The notes under the pieces: generated by a model | Database searches by the model: none | What the model was told of the DNA's origin: nothing | The model's input: only the letters and a program-made list of their open reading frames with translations | Shown: piece after piece, positions 25,191-34,032 of the stretch | How positions within the stretch are numbered: the first letter of the stretch is position 1 | How the letters are laid out: every line of letters begins with the position of its first letter | NCBI GenBank assembly: GCA_035299065.1 | Contig: DATGXI010000019.1 | Span: forward strand, 1-64,000 | DNA: 64,000 nt | Reading direction: 5' to 3' | From: DASPJQ01 sp035299065 | GTDB lineage: Bacteria > Bacteroidota > Bacteroidia > Flavobacteriales_D > UBA2798 | Program-made: the position numbers and the translations under genes

Positions 25191-25858
25191 CGTGCAATAA
25201 AATAGCTCAAAATGCCAAGTCCGCCACCTACAATGCTAAAGGTTAAAGCGCCAAATACTTTTTTAGAACGAGCTACTTTTTCAAAACCATCAATATAAGG
25301 TTGCTCATTTAAATAGTTTTTGTTACTTACCTTGTTTATGTTTATTTGTACGGCAAAAAGACCAGAAATTACGGTAACGGCAAAAGGTGCAACAATTGAA
25401 ATTAAGCCTGGTTCTGATTTAAAAAAACCTTTCACAAATTTGCGTGAAACAGTGTCGCGGTTATAAGTGTCCATTAGTGAAATGCCGTAAGTAAGTACCC
25501 CGGTAGCAATTTTTAAATTAACAGGGTTATAGTTTTTTCGGGCGTCTTTTTCTCCCAAAAAATAATACTTCATTTCTGAAGGACTTAAAAAATTACCTAT
25601 GGTAGTGTCGCGTTTGTATAAAATCAATTCAGGTTGATTGGCCTTTTCAATACTAAAAACCCGGTAATTTTCAATAATGCGTGTGCTGGTTTTTGATTTG
25701 TTTATAAAGTTCATGGTAATCTTGCCATCAGTGGTGTCGGTAACGGTTCCTTCAAAGGTTTGCCCGTTCATCAGGTTCACTTTGTCAGGTCCTTGGCAAA
25801 ATCCTGAAAAATAGGCTGTTGCAAAAAATACGGCAAGCAGGATTTTAAATGTTTGCAT
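25187..25858 (-). CDS. Exported membrane protein of unknown function
   Basis: A 223-residue protein from ATG 25858; a frame extending to 25885 would add nine residues before the signal. A signal peptide (MQTFKILLAVFFATAYFSGF) is followed by a beta-rich part (VNLMNGQTFEGTVTDTTDGK) that resembles small barrel domains, then two hydrophobic segments near residues 150-165 and 205-222. It overlaps the UbiA-like gene by four bases, so they may share a job. I do not recognise the family. It is divergent from gcvP. Confidence 0.6.
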   Translation of the reverse strand: MQTFKILLAVFFATAYFSGFCQGPDKVNLMNGQTFEGTVTDTTDGKITMNFINKSKTSTRIIENYRVFSIEKANQPELILYKRDTTIGNFLSPSEMKYYFLGEKDARKNYNPVNLKIATGVLTYGISLMDTYNRDTVSRKFVKGFFKSEPGLISIVAPFAVTVISGLFAVQININKVSNKNYLNEQPYIDGFEKVARSKKVFGALTFSIVGGGLGILSYFIAR

Positions 25859-25940
25859 GCCTAAATATAGGTAAAATTCAATCACCCACCGGTTTAAAAT
25901 TCTTTAATAAAATAAAGAGATATTGTAAGGCACAGCTTCC

Positions 25941-25948
25941 TATATTTG
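25941..25948 (+). promoter_or_regulatory. -7 box for gcvP
   Basis: TATATTTG lies 20 bases before ATG 25969. It falls inside the longer open frame from 25849, so transcription from it excludes the upstream start. Confidence 0.45.
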
Positions 25949-25968
25949 CCTTCCTCAAAAATCGCATT

Positions 25969-28863
25969 ATGGCGCACAATAAATATTCATTTGCCGCTAG
26001 GCACATTGGTCCTTCTGAAAAAGAAACAAACGAAATGTTAAAGTACATCGGGGTAAATAGCCTTGATGAATTAATTGATCAAACCGTACCTGAACAAATC
26101 AGGCTTAAAAATAAACTTAAAACCGGCACCGGACTTTCGGAATACGAGTACCTGAAACACCTGAAGGCGGTAGGCGCAAAAAATAAAGTATTTAAATCCT
26201 ACATTGGTCAGGGTTACTATGGTACCATTACGCCACCGGTAATTCAGCGCAACGTTTTGGAAAACCCAGGTTGGTACACTGCATATACGCCTTACCAGGC
26301 TGAAATTGCGCAGGGCCGTCTTGAAGGGTTGTTGAATTTTCAAACGGTGGTAATGGATTTAACCGGTATGCCCATTGCCAATGCATCGTTATTGGATGAG
26401 GCCACAGCCGCTTCTGAAGCAATGACTATGTTGTATGGCAGCCGATCAAAGGAAAAAACAGCCGCCAAAGCAAATGTATTTGTGGTGGCCGATGATGTTT
26501 TTCCGCAAACGATTGACGTGGTTATAACACGTGCAAATCCGTTGGGAATTGAGGTAAAAATTGTACCACAGGCCGACATAAAGTTTGATGCCAATGTGTT
26601 TGGTGTTCTATTGCAGTATCCTAACCGTTATGGAAGCGCAAATGATTACGCGGCATTTGCTGAAAAAGCAAAAGCAGCCGGTGTTTTCATAGCTGTAGCA
26701 ACCGATTTGCTTTCGCTGGCCTTATTAAAAGCACCGGGTGAGTGGGGTGCCGATGTAGTTGTAGGAAATTCACAGCGATTTGGTGTTCCTATGGGTTACG
26801 GTGGTCCGCACGCGGCATTTTTTGCGTGTAAAGAAGACTTCAAGCGTTTAATCCCTGGTCGTATCATTGGTGTATCTATTGATGCAAGTGGTAAACCTGC
26901 TTTACGTATGGCTTTGCAAACACGTGAGCAACATATTCGCAGAGACAAGGCAACGTCAAATATTTGTACTGCACAGGCATTGCTTGCAATTATGGCAAGT
27001 ATGTATGCGGTTTACCATGGGCATGACGGTATTCAAAACATTGCGCAAACTGTCCATAATAAAACAGTAGCACTTGCAAAAAAATTAACTGCCGCAGGTT
27101 TGGCTGTAAAATCACAAAGTTACTTTGATACCATTCATTTAACATTTGATAAAGCATTTGTTTCAACACTTAAGGCAAAAGCCATTGCCGCTGGAATTAA
27201 CCTGAATTATGCAAGCGAAGCAGACGTAACCATTTCTTTGGACGAAACTACATCAACAACTGATTTAAATAATTTGTTGGATGTGTTTGCCGCAGCCTCA
27301 GGAAAAACCATTTCAAAACTAACGGATGAAGAACTAACGAAAAACGAGTCATCATACGCAGGTGGTGTAAAACGCAACACACCTTATCTGCAACATCCGG
27401 TTTTCAATACCTACCATTCTGAGTCAGAAATGATGCGTTATATTAAGCGACTGGAGAATAAAGATCTTTCGTTGGTTCACTCAATGATTTCATTGGGATC
27501 GTGTACCATGAAGTTGAATGCCGCAGCCGAATTGCTGCCCATTACATGGCCTGAATTTGCCAACATTCATCCATTTGTTCCGTTTGACCAGGCCCAGGGT
27601 TATGCCGAGATTATTTCTGAACTAAATAAAGACCTGAGTGAAATAACCGGTTTTGCAGCAATGAGTATGCAGCCCAATTCGGGCGCGCAGGGTGAATATG
27701 CAGGATTAATGGTTATTCGTGCTTATCACATGTCACGTGGCGACATGAACCGCACAGTTGCTTTAATTCCTTCATCAGCACACGGTACAAACCCGGCAAG
27801 CGCTGCATTGGCAGGAATGCAAATTGTTGTGGTAAAATGCGATGAGCATGGAAACATTGATGTTGCCGATTTAAAAGCAAAAGCCGAGCAACACAAAGAA
27901 AAATTATCCTGTTTGATGGTTACATATCCTTCAACACACGGTGTATTCGAGGAAAGCATAAAAGAAATTACGGCTATTATTCATGCCAACGGTGGACAAG
28001 TTTATATGGATGGCGCCAACATGAATGCACAGGTTGGGTTAACATCACCTGGTTCAATTGGTGCCGATGTTTGTCACCTTAACCTGCATAAAACATTTGC
28101 CATTCCGCACGGTGGCGGTGGCCCTGGTATGGGACCAATTGGTGTGGCAGCGCACCTTGTTGACTTTTTACCTGGCCACGTAAGTGTTAAAACAGGTGGA
28201 AATAAAGCAATCAATGCAGTTTCTGCAGCACCTTATGGCAGCTCACTTATTTTACTGATATCTTACGGGTATATTAAAATGTTGGGATCTGATGGTTTGA
28301 CAAATGCTACAAAGTACGCTATCCTGAATGCAAATTACATGAAGGAAAAGCTTAAGTCATCTTATTCAATTTTGTATACAGGTAAAAATGACCGTTGCGC
28401 GCATGAAATGATTTTGGATTGCCGCGAGTTTAAACGTACCGCACATGTTGAGGTGGCCGATATTGCGAAACGTTTAATGGATTATGGTTTTCACGCACCT
28501 ACGGTAGCATTTCCTGTTGTGGATACACTTATGGTTGAGCCAACTGAAAGCGAAGGAAAAGCAGAATTGGATCGTTTTTGTGAAGCTATGATCAATATTC
28601 GCAAAGAGATTGATTTAATTGCTGCCGGTAAAGCAGATATGGTAGATAATGTGATTAAAAACGCACCGCACACGGCTGATGAAATTATGGCTGATGATTG
28701 GAAACATGCGTATACACGATCGGCTGCTGCCTATGGAGCTTCATACCTGAAAGAATTTAAATTCTGGCCAAGTGTGAGTAGAATTGACAATGCACACGGT
28801 GATAGAAATCTGGTTTGTAGCTGTTTACCAATAGAGAGCTATGTTGAAACAACGGTTGCATAG
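25969..28863 (+). CDS. gcvP: Glycine dehydrogenase (decarboxylating), P protein
   Basis: A 964-residue PLP enzyme of the glycine cleavage system that decarboxylates glycine and passes the aminomethyl group to the lipoyl H protein. It is the single-chain form: the N-terminal half begins RHIGPSEKETNEMLKYIG and contains TPYQAEIAQGRLEGLLNFQT. The C-terminal half has LGSCTMKLNAAAELLP, QPNSGAQGEYAGL and the PLP-Lys region CHLNLHKTFAIPHGGGGPG. I start it at ATG 25969; the 40 extra residues of the longer frame have no counterpart in the family and cover a promoter box. gcvT and gcvH are not adjacent. glyA, elsewhere in the window, shares the folate/glycine route. Confidence 0.97.
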   Translation: MAHNKYSFAARHIGPSEKETNEMLKYIGVNSLDELIDQTVPEQIRLKNKLKTGTGLSEYEYLKHLKAVGAKNKVFKSYIGQGYYGTITPPVIQRNVLENPGWYTAYTPYQAEIAQGRLEGLLNFQTVVMDLTGMPIANASLLDEATAASEAMTMLYGSRSKEKTAAKANVFVVADDVFPQTIDVVITRANPLGIEVKIVPQADIKFDANVFGVLLQYPNRYGSANDYAAFAEKAKAAGVFIAVATDLLSLALLKAPGEWGADVVVGNSQRFGVPMGYGGPHAAFFACKEDFKRLIPGRIIGVSIDASGKPALRMALQTREQHIRRDKATSNICTAQALLAIMASMYAVYHGHDGIQNIAQTVHNKTVALAKKLTAAGLAVKSQSYFDTIHLTFDKAFVSTLKAKAIAAGINLNYASEADVTISLDETTSTTDLNNLLDVFAAASGKTISKLTDEELTKNESSYAGGVKRNTPYLQHPVFNTYHSESEMMRYIKRLENKDLSLVHSMISLGSCTMKLNAAAELLPITWPEFANIHPFVPFDQAQGYAEIISELNKDLSEITGFAAMSMQPNSGAQGEYAGLMVIRAYHMSRGDMNRTVALIPSSAHGTNPASAALAGMQIVVVKCDEHGNIDVADLKAKAEQHKEKLSCLMVTYPSTHGVFEESIKEITAIIHANGGQVYMDGANMNAQVGLTSPGSIGADVCHLNLHKTFAIPHGGGGPGMGPIGVAAHLVDFLPGHVSVKTGGNKAINAVSAAPYGSSLILLISYGYIKMLGSDGLTNATKYAILNANYMKEKLKSSYSILYTGKNDRCAHEMILDCREFKRTAHVEVADIAKRLMDYGFHAPTVAFPVVDTLMVEPTESEGKAELDRFCEAMINIRKEIDLIAAGKADMVDNVIKNAPHTADEIMADDWKHAYTRSAAAYGASYLKEFKFWPSVSRIDNAHGDRNLVCSCLPIESYVETTVA

Positions 28864-28934
28864 CCGTTAAATAATGATAGATAACCGTTAAAAATATTTA
28901 GACCAATATAAATGCTGTTTTAATTAATGTTTAC

Positions 28935-28942
28935 TAAATTTG
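28935..28942 (+). promoter_or_regulatory. Likely -7 box before the T9SS choice-of-anchor protein
   Basis: TAAATTTG matches TAnnTTTG and ends 27 bases before the ATG at 28970. No clear -33 TTG is visible. Confidence 0.4.
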
Positions 28943-28969
28943 CACTACTAAATTAAAAATTAATCCATT

Positions 28970-30004
28970 ATGAAAAAAATCTACGTTGCTGCTGCTCTTT
29001 TATTGGGTCTTGGTTCATCTTCACAAGCCCAGATTCTTTTAAATGAAGATTTCCAGGGAACCTTGGCGAATATCCAAATCTCTTATCCTAGTGTTACATC
29101 TCCTGACGCGAGCTGGTATACATTTGATGAAGACGGTTTGTCAGACGGTTCAGGTGGTTCACGTGCCGGTGAATGGTTTCCTATTTATGTATTTGCAAAT
29201 GCTGACTCAATTACTCCAGGTGGTGACACCAACGTTGCCCTTGCTGCCAACTCATGGTTTGTTTCACCTGCACAGGCAAAAAATTGGTTGATCACTCAAT
29301 CGGTTGATATTCCTGCCGGTGCAACAGGTGCTGTTTTGAAATTTAAATCAGCTACCCGTCAAACTCCATTTTACCTTGATGGTTATGAAGTTTACCTTTC
29401 AAATACAGACAACGATCTTCCAAGTTTTACAAACCTTCTGTATACTGCCGCTGAATATGCATCTGGTGCTGTAACATTGGGTAGTGACTTTGCATCGTAT
29501 ACATTTACACCAAGCAGCGCATGGATTCAGGGCTGGAACGGTACAGCTGAAGTACCTTCAGAATTTGAGTATGATGGTGATTCTGCTCGTTTAATTGGGG
29601 TTCTTACTGAGAAAACCATTAGCATCGGATCATTTGCTGGTCAAACTATTTTCATTGCTTTCCTTCACAATTCATTTGATGATAACTTAACTTCGGTTGA
29701 TGATATCGTTATTGATGCAATGACAAATGTTGGTGAAGTAAACAGCGTTACAAGTGTAAGTGTGTATCCTAACCCAACCGTTAATTTGGTAACTGTTGAA
29801 ATGAACATTAGCCAGGCTTCGGCCGCTTCGGTTGTAACTGTTACCGATATTTTTGGTCGTATGATTCACACCGAAAGTATTGGAATGCTAAACCAAGGTA
29901 CTAACAAGTTTACCGTTGATGCAACTGAGTACGCAACCGGAACTTATAACGTTACTGTTAAAACCGCTAACGGTGTTGCAAGGACTTCTTTCATCAAGAA
30001 ATAA
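28970..30004 (+). CDS. Secreted choice-of-anchor J-like protein with T9SS type A sorting domain
   Basis: A 344-residue protein with a signal peptide (MKKIYVAAALLLGLGSSSQA). Residues about 22-250 resemble a cleaved-adhesin/choice-of-anchor jelly-roll (LLNEDFQGTLANIQ, SWYTFDEDG, KNWLITQSVDIPAGATGAVL, and FIAFLHNSFDDNLTSVDDIV). Residues about 263-344 form a T9SS type A domain (SVYPNPTVNLVTVEM, TDIFGRMIH, GTYNVTVKTANG, RTSFIKK), so the mature protein should be carried across the outer membrane and fixed to the surface or released. No catalytic motif is seen. A strong terminator follows. Confidence 0.9.
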   Translation: MKKIYVAAALLLGLGSSSQAQILLNEDFQGTLANIQISYPSVTSPDASWYTFDEDGLSDGSGGSRAGEWFPIYVFANADSITPGGDTNVALAANSWFVSPAQAKNWLITQSVDIPAGATGAVLKFKSATRQTPFYLDGYEVYLSNTDNDLPSFTNLLYTAAEYASGAVTLGSDFASYTFTPSSAWIQGWNGTAEVPSEFEYDGDSARLIGVLTEKTISIGSFAGQTIFIAFLHNSFDDNLTSVDDIVIDAMTNVGEVNSVTSVSVYPNPTVNLVTVEMNISQASAASVVTVTDIFGRMIHTESIGMLNQGTNKFTVDATEYATGTYNVTVKTANGVARTSFIKK

Positions 30005-30029
30005 TACTTTACAATAAAAAATAGTGGAG

Positions 30030-30064
30030 TCGGGCTGTTACCAAAGTAGCAGCCCGATTTTTTT
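30030..30064 (+). terminator. Rho-independent terminator
   Basis: Stem TCGGGCTG / CAGCCCGA (30030-30037 with 30050-30057) and seven T bases follow the stop of the T9SS choice-of-anchor gene by 25 bases. Confidence 0.85.
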
Positions 30065-30148
30065 ATGTATGATTGTGTACACAAAAACAGGCTATTACAA
30101 ACCTTTTTTTACAAAAAAATGACCTTTCGTTAAAAATCGCCCACTTAA

Positions 30149-30181
30149 TTGTGCGAAATAAAGGCAATTGATTAACTTTAC
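30149..30181 (+). promoter_or_regulatory. Possible promoter of the second T9SS protein
   Basis: TTG (30149-30151), a 22-base spacer and TAACTTTA (30174-30181) fit the consensus except for the final G. About 100 bases of AT-rich leader follow before ATG 30284. Confidence 0.3.
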
Positions 30182-30283
30182 CACTTAATTAAAAATCATG
30201 CATTTCGTTATGGAAAACTGGCTTAATAACCACACTTCATTTTGACAGGCATGCTAAAACAAAAAAATAATTAAATAAAAAAC

Positions 30284-31546
30284 ATGAAAAAAATCTACAT
30301 CCTTACCTTCGCTTCTCTGTTAGGTTTTAGCAGTCTGAATGCGCAATCATTGGGCACTCCTTCAAAAGGAAGGCCATTAAAAAGCAACGTAGACAAGAGC
30401 AAGTACATGCATGATGCTGAAAAGAACCGTGCTACAACTACCTTCTTTATTGACTACGAATTTGCAGATCAAACCCGCCAGGATTTTGAATTTGGTTATT
30501 CTGATTGGCAACGTTATATCTGGGACATGAATTTCAGGTATGATACTGCTACAGTAACTTCAGGTCAGTTGTATGGTATAGTTGCTACCTCGCACACAGG
30601 TAGTGTAACTAACCAGTTAAATGACTCTTATGGTTATTATACAGGTGGTTCTGCCGTAGCACCTACTTACCCAATTGACATCATTCACAGTTCTGCGGGT
30701 GTTACCATTGACTCAGTTTTTGTAAACTGTGGTCATGAGAACAACTCAGGTACAAATGACACATTGGAATTTACTGTAATTTCACTTAGTGGAACTGGTC
30801 ATCCGGGTGCAGGCTATACACATACTACTCTTTTCACAAAGAAAGTATTTAGCGGTGCTGGAATGGGATTCAATGGCAGTACTGATTGGTTAACTGGTAA
30901 TGTTGTTGGAACCAGTATGGGCTTTACAGTTCCTGGTGGTACTAAATGGGGAATCTGTGTAAAGTACTACGGTTCTACACTTGATACCTTTGGTTTAATT
31001 GCAGGTTTTGCAAATACCGGTGCTCCATGTGCTGGTCCTCCTGCGGTTCCTTTCTTTGCTACACAATCACTTTACTCTACAAACACATACCGCGTAGATA
31101 TGCAGTATGCTGAATACGGTATATTGCCAACATCTGGTGGTGCTGATACGTATTATGACTGTGACGGTGTACCAGGTTATACTGTTGGAACTGATAGTGA
31201 CAACACCCTTCAAAACTGGGCATTGTGGATGAAAGTTACAGCTGACGTAACAGGTGCTGTTACTGTTGATAACAACACAGAATTAATAACAAGCCTTGAT
31301 CAAAACATGCCAAATCCGTTCAACGGAAACACAACTATTAATTATTCAATTGCTCAAAAAGCGCCAGTTGCTTTCACAGTAACTGACCTTTCAGGTAAAG
31401 TAGTTATAGCTGAAAATTATGGTACACAAAATTCAGGTCAGCACACAATTTCATTGAGCGCTAACCAACTTGAAAGCGGTGTTTACTATTATACAGTAAT
31501 TGCTGGTGGTTCAAAAATGAGCCGCAAAATGGTAGTTACAAAATAA
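30284..31546 (+). CDS. Secreted protein with T9SS type A sorting domain
   Basis: A 420-residue protein with a signal peptide ending SLNAQ (residue 21). A charged linker (SKGRPLKSNVDKSKYMHDAE) precedes a large beta domain of unknown family, rich in Gly, Thr and Tyr (about 50-320). The C-terminal domain (about 335-420) is the type A sorting domain: DQNMPNPFNGNTTINYSI, VTDLSGKVV, GVYYYTVIAGGSKMSRKMVV. No catalytic residues stand out. It follows another T9SS type A protein but has its own terminator and probable promoter, so the two are separate units. Confidence 0.87.
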   Translation: MKKIYILTFASLLGFSSLNAQSLGTPSKGRPLKSNVDKSKYMHDAEKNRATTTFFIDYEFADQTRQDFEFGYSDWQRYIWDMNFRYDTATVTSGQLYGIVATSHTGSVTNQLNDSYGYYTGGSAVAPTYPIDIIHSSAGVTIDSVFVNCGHENNSGTNDTLEFTVISLSGTGHPGAGYTHTTLFTKKVFSGAGMGFNGSTDWLTGNVVGTSMGFTVPGGTKWGICVKYYGSTLDTFGLIAGFANTGAPCAGPPAVPFFATQSLYSTNTYRVDMQYAEYGILPTSGGADTYYDCDGVPGYTVGTDSDNTLQNWALWMKVTADVTGAVTVDNNTELITSLDQNMPNPFNGNTTINYSIAQKAPVAFTVTDLSGKVVIAENYGTQNSGQHTISLSANQLESGVYYYTVIAGGSKMSRKMVVTK

Positions 31547-31569
31547 TTATTCATTTATTGAATAGTAAA

Positions 31570-31599
31570 AACCCCGGTAGCAATACCGGGGTTTTTTTA
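31570..31599 (+). terminator. Rho-independent terminator with a GCAA tetraloop
   Basis: A perfect 10-bp stem AACCCCGGTA / TACCGGGGTT closed by a GCAA loop is followed by a T run. It ends the T9SS gene and may also serve the converging ABC gene. Confidence 0.88.
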
Positions 31600-31638
31600 T
31601 TATTTCTTTTTTAGTTGAGATTTAAAAGCCACCCTAAG

Positions 31639-32406
31639 TTATTTAAAACTTGAAGCCAGTTTTTCCTTGAGAAGCTGCATAAACTCTGACGAGTAAACAA
31701 ATTTATTTACCTCTTCATTGTCAGTAGTAATAAGGCCTTTTTTATCGCCTTTCCACCACAATTGCCCCTGGAAAAGAAAATTAATGTTTTGACCGATTTC
31801 AATTACGGAATTCATGTCATGTGAAATTACCACCGTGGTCATGTTAAACTCTTCGGTAATTTCTTTAATAAGGTTATCAATAACTATGGATGTACGTGGG
31901 TCAAGCCCCGAGTTGGGTTCATCGCAAAAAAGATAAGCCGGGTTGAGTGAAATGGCCCTGGCAATACCAACGCGTTTTTGCATTCCACCACTTAATTCGG
32001 AAGGATAAAGTGCGTTTTTATCGCCCATGTTAACCCGCTTCAAACAAAAGTTTACACGATCAAGCATTTCCTCTTTTGTCATTTCGGTAAACATTTTCAT
32101 AGGAAACATAACATTTTCCTCAACAGTCATACTGTCAAACAAAGCGCTGTACTGGAACAAAAAACCAATTTTACGCCTTATGTCCATGCGTTGCTGCTTG
32201 TCAAGCTTTACAAAATCCTGTCCATCGTAAAGGATAGCGCCCTGGTCAACTTCCATTAGGCCTACAATACACTTTGCAATAACTGTTTTTCCTGAACCGC
32301 TTTGCCCAATGATCATATTCACTTTACCTTTCTCAAAGGTGGCGCTTATGTCTTTAAGCACAGGATTATCGCCAAAGGTTTTTGATATGCCGCGTATTTC
32401 TATCAT
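31639..32406 (-). CDS. MlaF-like ABC transporter ATPase
   Basis: A 255-residue ATPase with Walker A GQSGSGKTV, the signature LSGGMQKRVGIARAI, Walker B YLFCDEPNSGLD and the switch His in VISHDMNSV. The sequence DEPNSGLDP and the coupling-region pattern are those of MlaF-type ATPases that move phospholipids or other lipids between membranes. It overlaps the permease gene by four bases. An MCE (MlaD-like) gene would be expected downstream but is not adjacent here; the next gene is a T9SS protein on the other strand. Confidence 0.9.
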   Translation of the reverse strand: MIEIRGISKTFGDNPVLKDISATFEKGKVNMIIGQSGSGKTVIAKCIVGLMEVDQGAILYDGQDFVKLDKQQRMDIRRKIGFLFQYSALFDSMTVEENVMFPMKMFTEMTKEEMLDRVNFCLKRVNMGDKNALYPSELSGGMQKRVGIARAISLNPAYLFCDEPNSGLDPRTSIVIDNLIKEITEEFNMTTVVISHDMNSVIEIGQNINFLFQGQLWWKGDKKGLITTDNEEVNKFVYSSEFMQLLKEKLASSFK

Positions 32407-33143
32407 ATCAATAACAATTGGGTGAGTAAATAGTTAACCAGCAAAATAAAAATACTGCTTACAATAACCGATTTGGTACTTGACCTTCCTACTTCAACAG
32501 AGCCTCCGGACGTATAGTAGCCATAGTAAGAGGCAATGGAAGTAATGATAAAGGCAAAGAAAAGGGTTTTTGTGAGGGCGTATTTTACAGCGTAAGGGTT
32601 AAAATAATATTGTAAACCGTAAATGTACCTGCCGGCTGTAACTTCACCCGATAGGTACCCAAAAACAAGCCCCCCAAGCAACCCTAAAAACATGGATATG
32701 GCTATAAGAAAAGGAAACATAAATACAGCCCCGGTTATTTTTGGAAGTACAAGGAAACCTGCTGAGTTTACACCCATGATATCAAGGGCATCAATTTGCT
32801 GCGAAACACGCATGGAGCCAATTTCACTGGATATCTTAGACCCTACAATACCAGCCAGGATGAGTGATATGATGGTAGGGGAGAATTCAAGTATTATGGA
32901 CTGGCGGGCGGTAAAACCAACGGTATAGGGCGGTATATACCATGAGTCAATGTTATAGGCTGTTTGAAGTGTAATTACAGCCCCCATAAAAACCGACATT
33001 ATGGAAACTATTCCTAATGAGCCAATTCCGATTTGGTAGCACTCGTTTACAAAACGCTTGAAAAACATGCTGAATTTCTGGGGTCTTGCAAAAACCTGTC
33101 GCATAAACATCCAAAAACGTCCTATTTCAAAAAAGAATCCCAT
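32403..33143 (-). CDS. MlaE-like ABC transporter permease
   Basis: A 246-residue integral membrane protein of the MlaE family with about five or six helices. Typical features are GSLGIVSIMSVFMGAVITLQ, ILEFSPTIISLILAGIVGSK and SEIGSMRVSQQIDALDIMGV, where E-x-G-[ST]-M-x-V is the family's coupling helix. It should pair with the ATPase that follows it by a four-base overlap to form the core of a lipid transporter. A -7 box (TATCTTTG, reverse complement of 33159-33166) lies 15 bases before the start. Confidence 0.92.
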   Translation of the reverse strand: MGFFFEIGRFWMFMRQVFARPQKFSMFFKRFVNECYQIGIGSLGIVSIMSVFMGAVITLQTAYNIDSWYIPPYTVGFTARQSIILEFSPTIISLILAGIVGSKISSEIGSMRVSQQIDALDIMGVNSAGFLVLPKITGAVFMFPFLIAISMFLGLLGGLVFGYLSGEVTAGRYIYGLQYYFNPYAVKYALTKTLFFAFIITSIASYYGYYTSGGSVEVGRSSTKSVIVSSIFILLVNYLLTQLLLI

Positions 33144-33286
33144 TCAATATACCGGTTTCAAAGATATACAAAATATGCCCGGCAAAGGCTTCATAATGTA
33201 CCCTAAGTACAGGAGCATGGCTTATAGGCTGTTAAATTATAGTCAATTAAAAACTATTAACTCAAAAATTCGTTATATTTGGTATT

Positions 33287-33427
33287 ATGCTTACCATCAA
33301 ACGACTTTTTGTATTGTGCTTGTTCTCATGTTTTTTAATGAGTAGCGGCTGTAAGAAAAACGGGTGCCATACGTGCCCGCAATGGAATAAAGCCGAACAC
33401 TTTGAGGAGCCAGAAATTGAAAAATGA
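33287..33427 (+). CDS. 46-residue cysteine-containing lipoprotein
   Basis: A short gene (ATG 33287 to TGA 33427) coding for 46 residues. The signal region MLTIKRLFVLCLFSCFLMSS ends at lipobox SSGC (Cys22). The mature part is only about 25 residues and holds a second and third Cys in NGCHTCPQWNK (C-x2-C), then a Glu-rich end. Its TGA overlaps the ATG of the SprT-like gene (ATGA), which strongly supports that it is translated. TATATTTG at 33274-33281 lies only five bases before the ATG. Function unknown; the CxxC suggests redox, metal binding or attachment. Confidence 0.7.
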   Translation: MLTIKRLFVLCLFSCFLMSSGCKKNGCHTCPQWNKAEHFEEPEIEK

Positions 33428-34032
33428 ATCAAACCGAGCTTGCAAAAAAGCTCAGGCCTTTTTTACCCGATGGCGTTGAGCATGACATTGCGTACCTTAT
33501 AATCCATTACAAAGTTTATTTCCGCATTACAAAACCACGTGACAGTGTTTATGGCGACTATACCTCACCGGTATTAAATCAACCGCATAAGATCACGATT
33601 AATGGTGACCAGAATAAATATGCTTTTTTTATTACAACCCTGCATGAATTTGCGCATTTATACACATGGGAAAAATACCGCAACAAGGTAAAACCACATG
33701 GCATTGAATGGAAAACCGAATTTCAACGGTTAACCGAACCCTATTTTAAACGTGCCGTTTTTCCGCCTGAATTGGTAACTGCACTTAAAAATTACATGGC
33801 AAATCCTGCGGCAAGCAGTTGCAGTGACGAGGCGCTTATGCTTGCCTTGCGTTTATTTGACAGAAAAGCCAAACCAATACTGAAAGATTTGCCCGAGAAC
33901 TCGCGTTTTGTGCTCAATAACATTACTTTTGTTAAAGGCAGGCTGATACGATCAAGGTTTGAATGTTATGGGGTTGAGGATAAACAAACCTATTTAATAA
34001 GCAGCACTGCCGAAGTAATTCTTGCCGAGTGA
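33424..34032 (+). CDS. SprT-like zinc metalloprotease-domain protein
   Basis: A 202-residue protein with the metallopeptidase motif HEFAHLYTWEKY (H-E-x-x-H) at about residues 76-87 and a downstream HGIEWKTEF segment in the place of the third ligand of SprT-like proteins. SprT/SPRTN-family proteins include DNA-protein crosslink proteases, although bacterial SprT is poorly understood. No signal peptide, so probably cytosolic. The C-terminal part (SRFVLNNITFVKGRLIRSRF) lacks an obvious zinc ribbon. It overlaps the small lipoprotein upstream and the aminotransferase downstream by four bases each. Confidence 0.88.
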   Translation: MNQTELAKKLRPFLPDGVEHDIAYLIIHYKVYFRITKPRDSVYGDYTSPVLNQPHKITINGDQNKYAFFITTLHEFAHLYTWEKYRNKVKPHGIEWKTEFQRLTEPYFKRAVFPPELVTALKNYMANPAASSCSDEALMLALRLFDRKAKPILKDLPENSRFVLNNITFVKGRLIRSRFECYGVEDKQTYLISSTAEVILAE

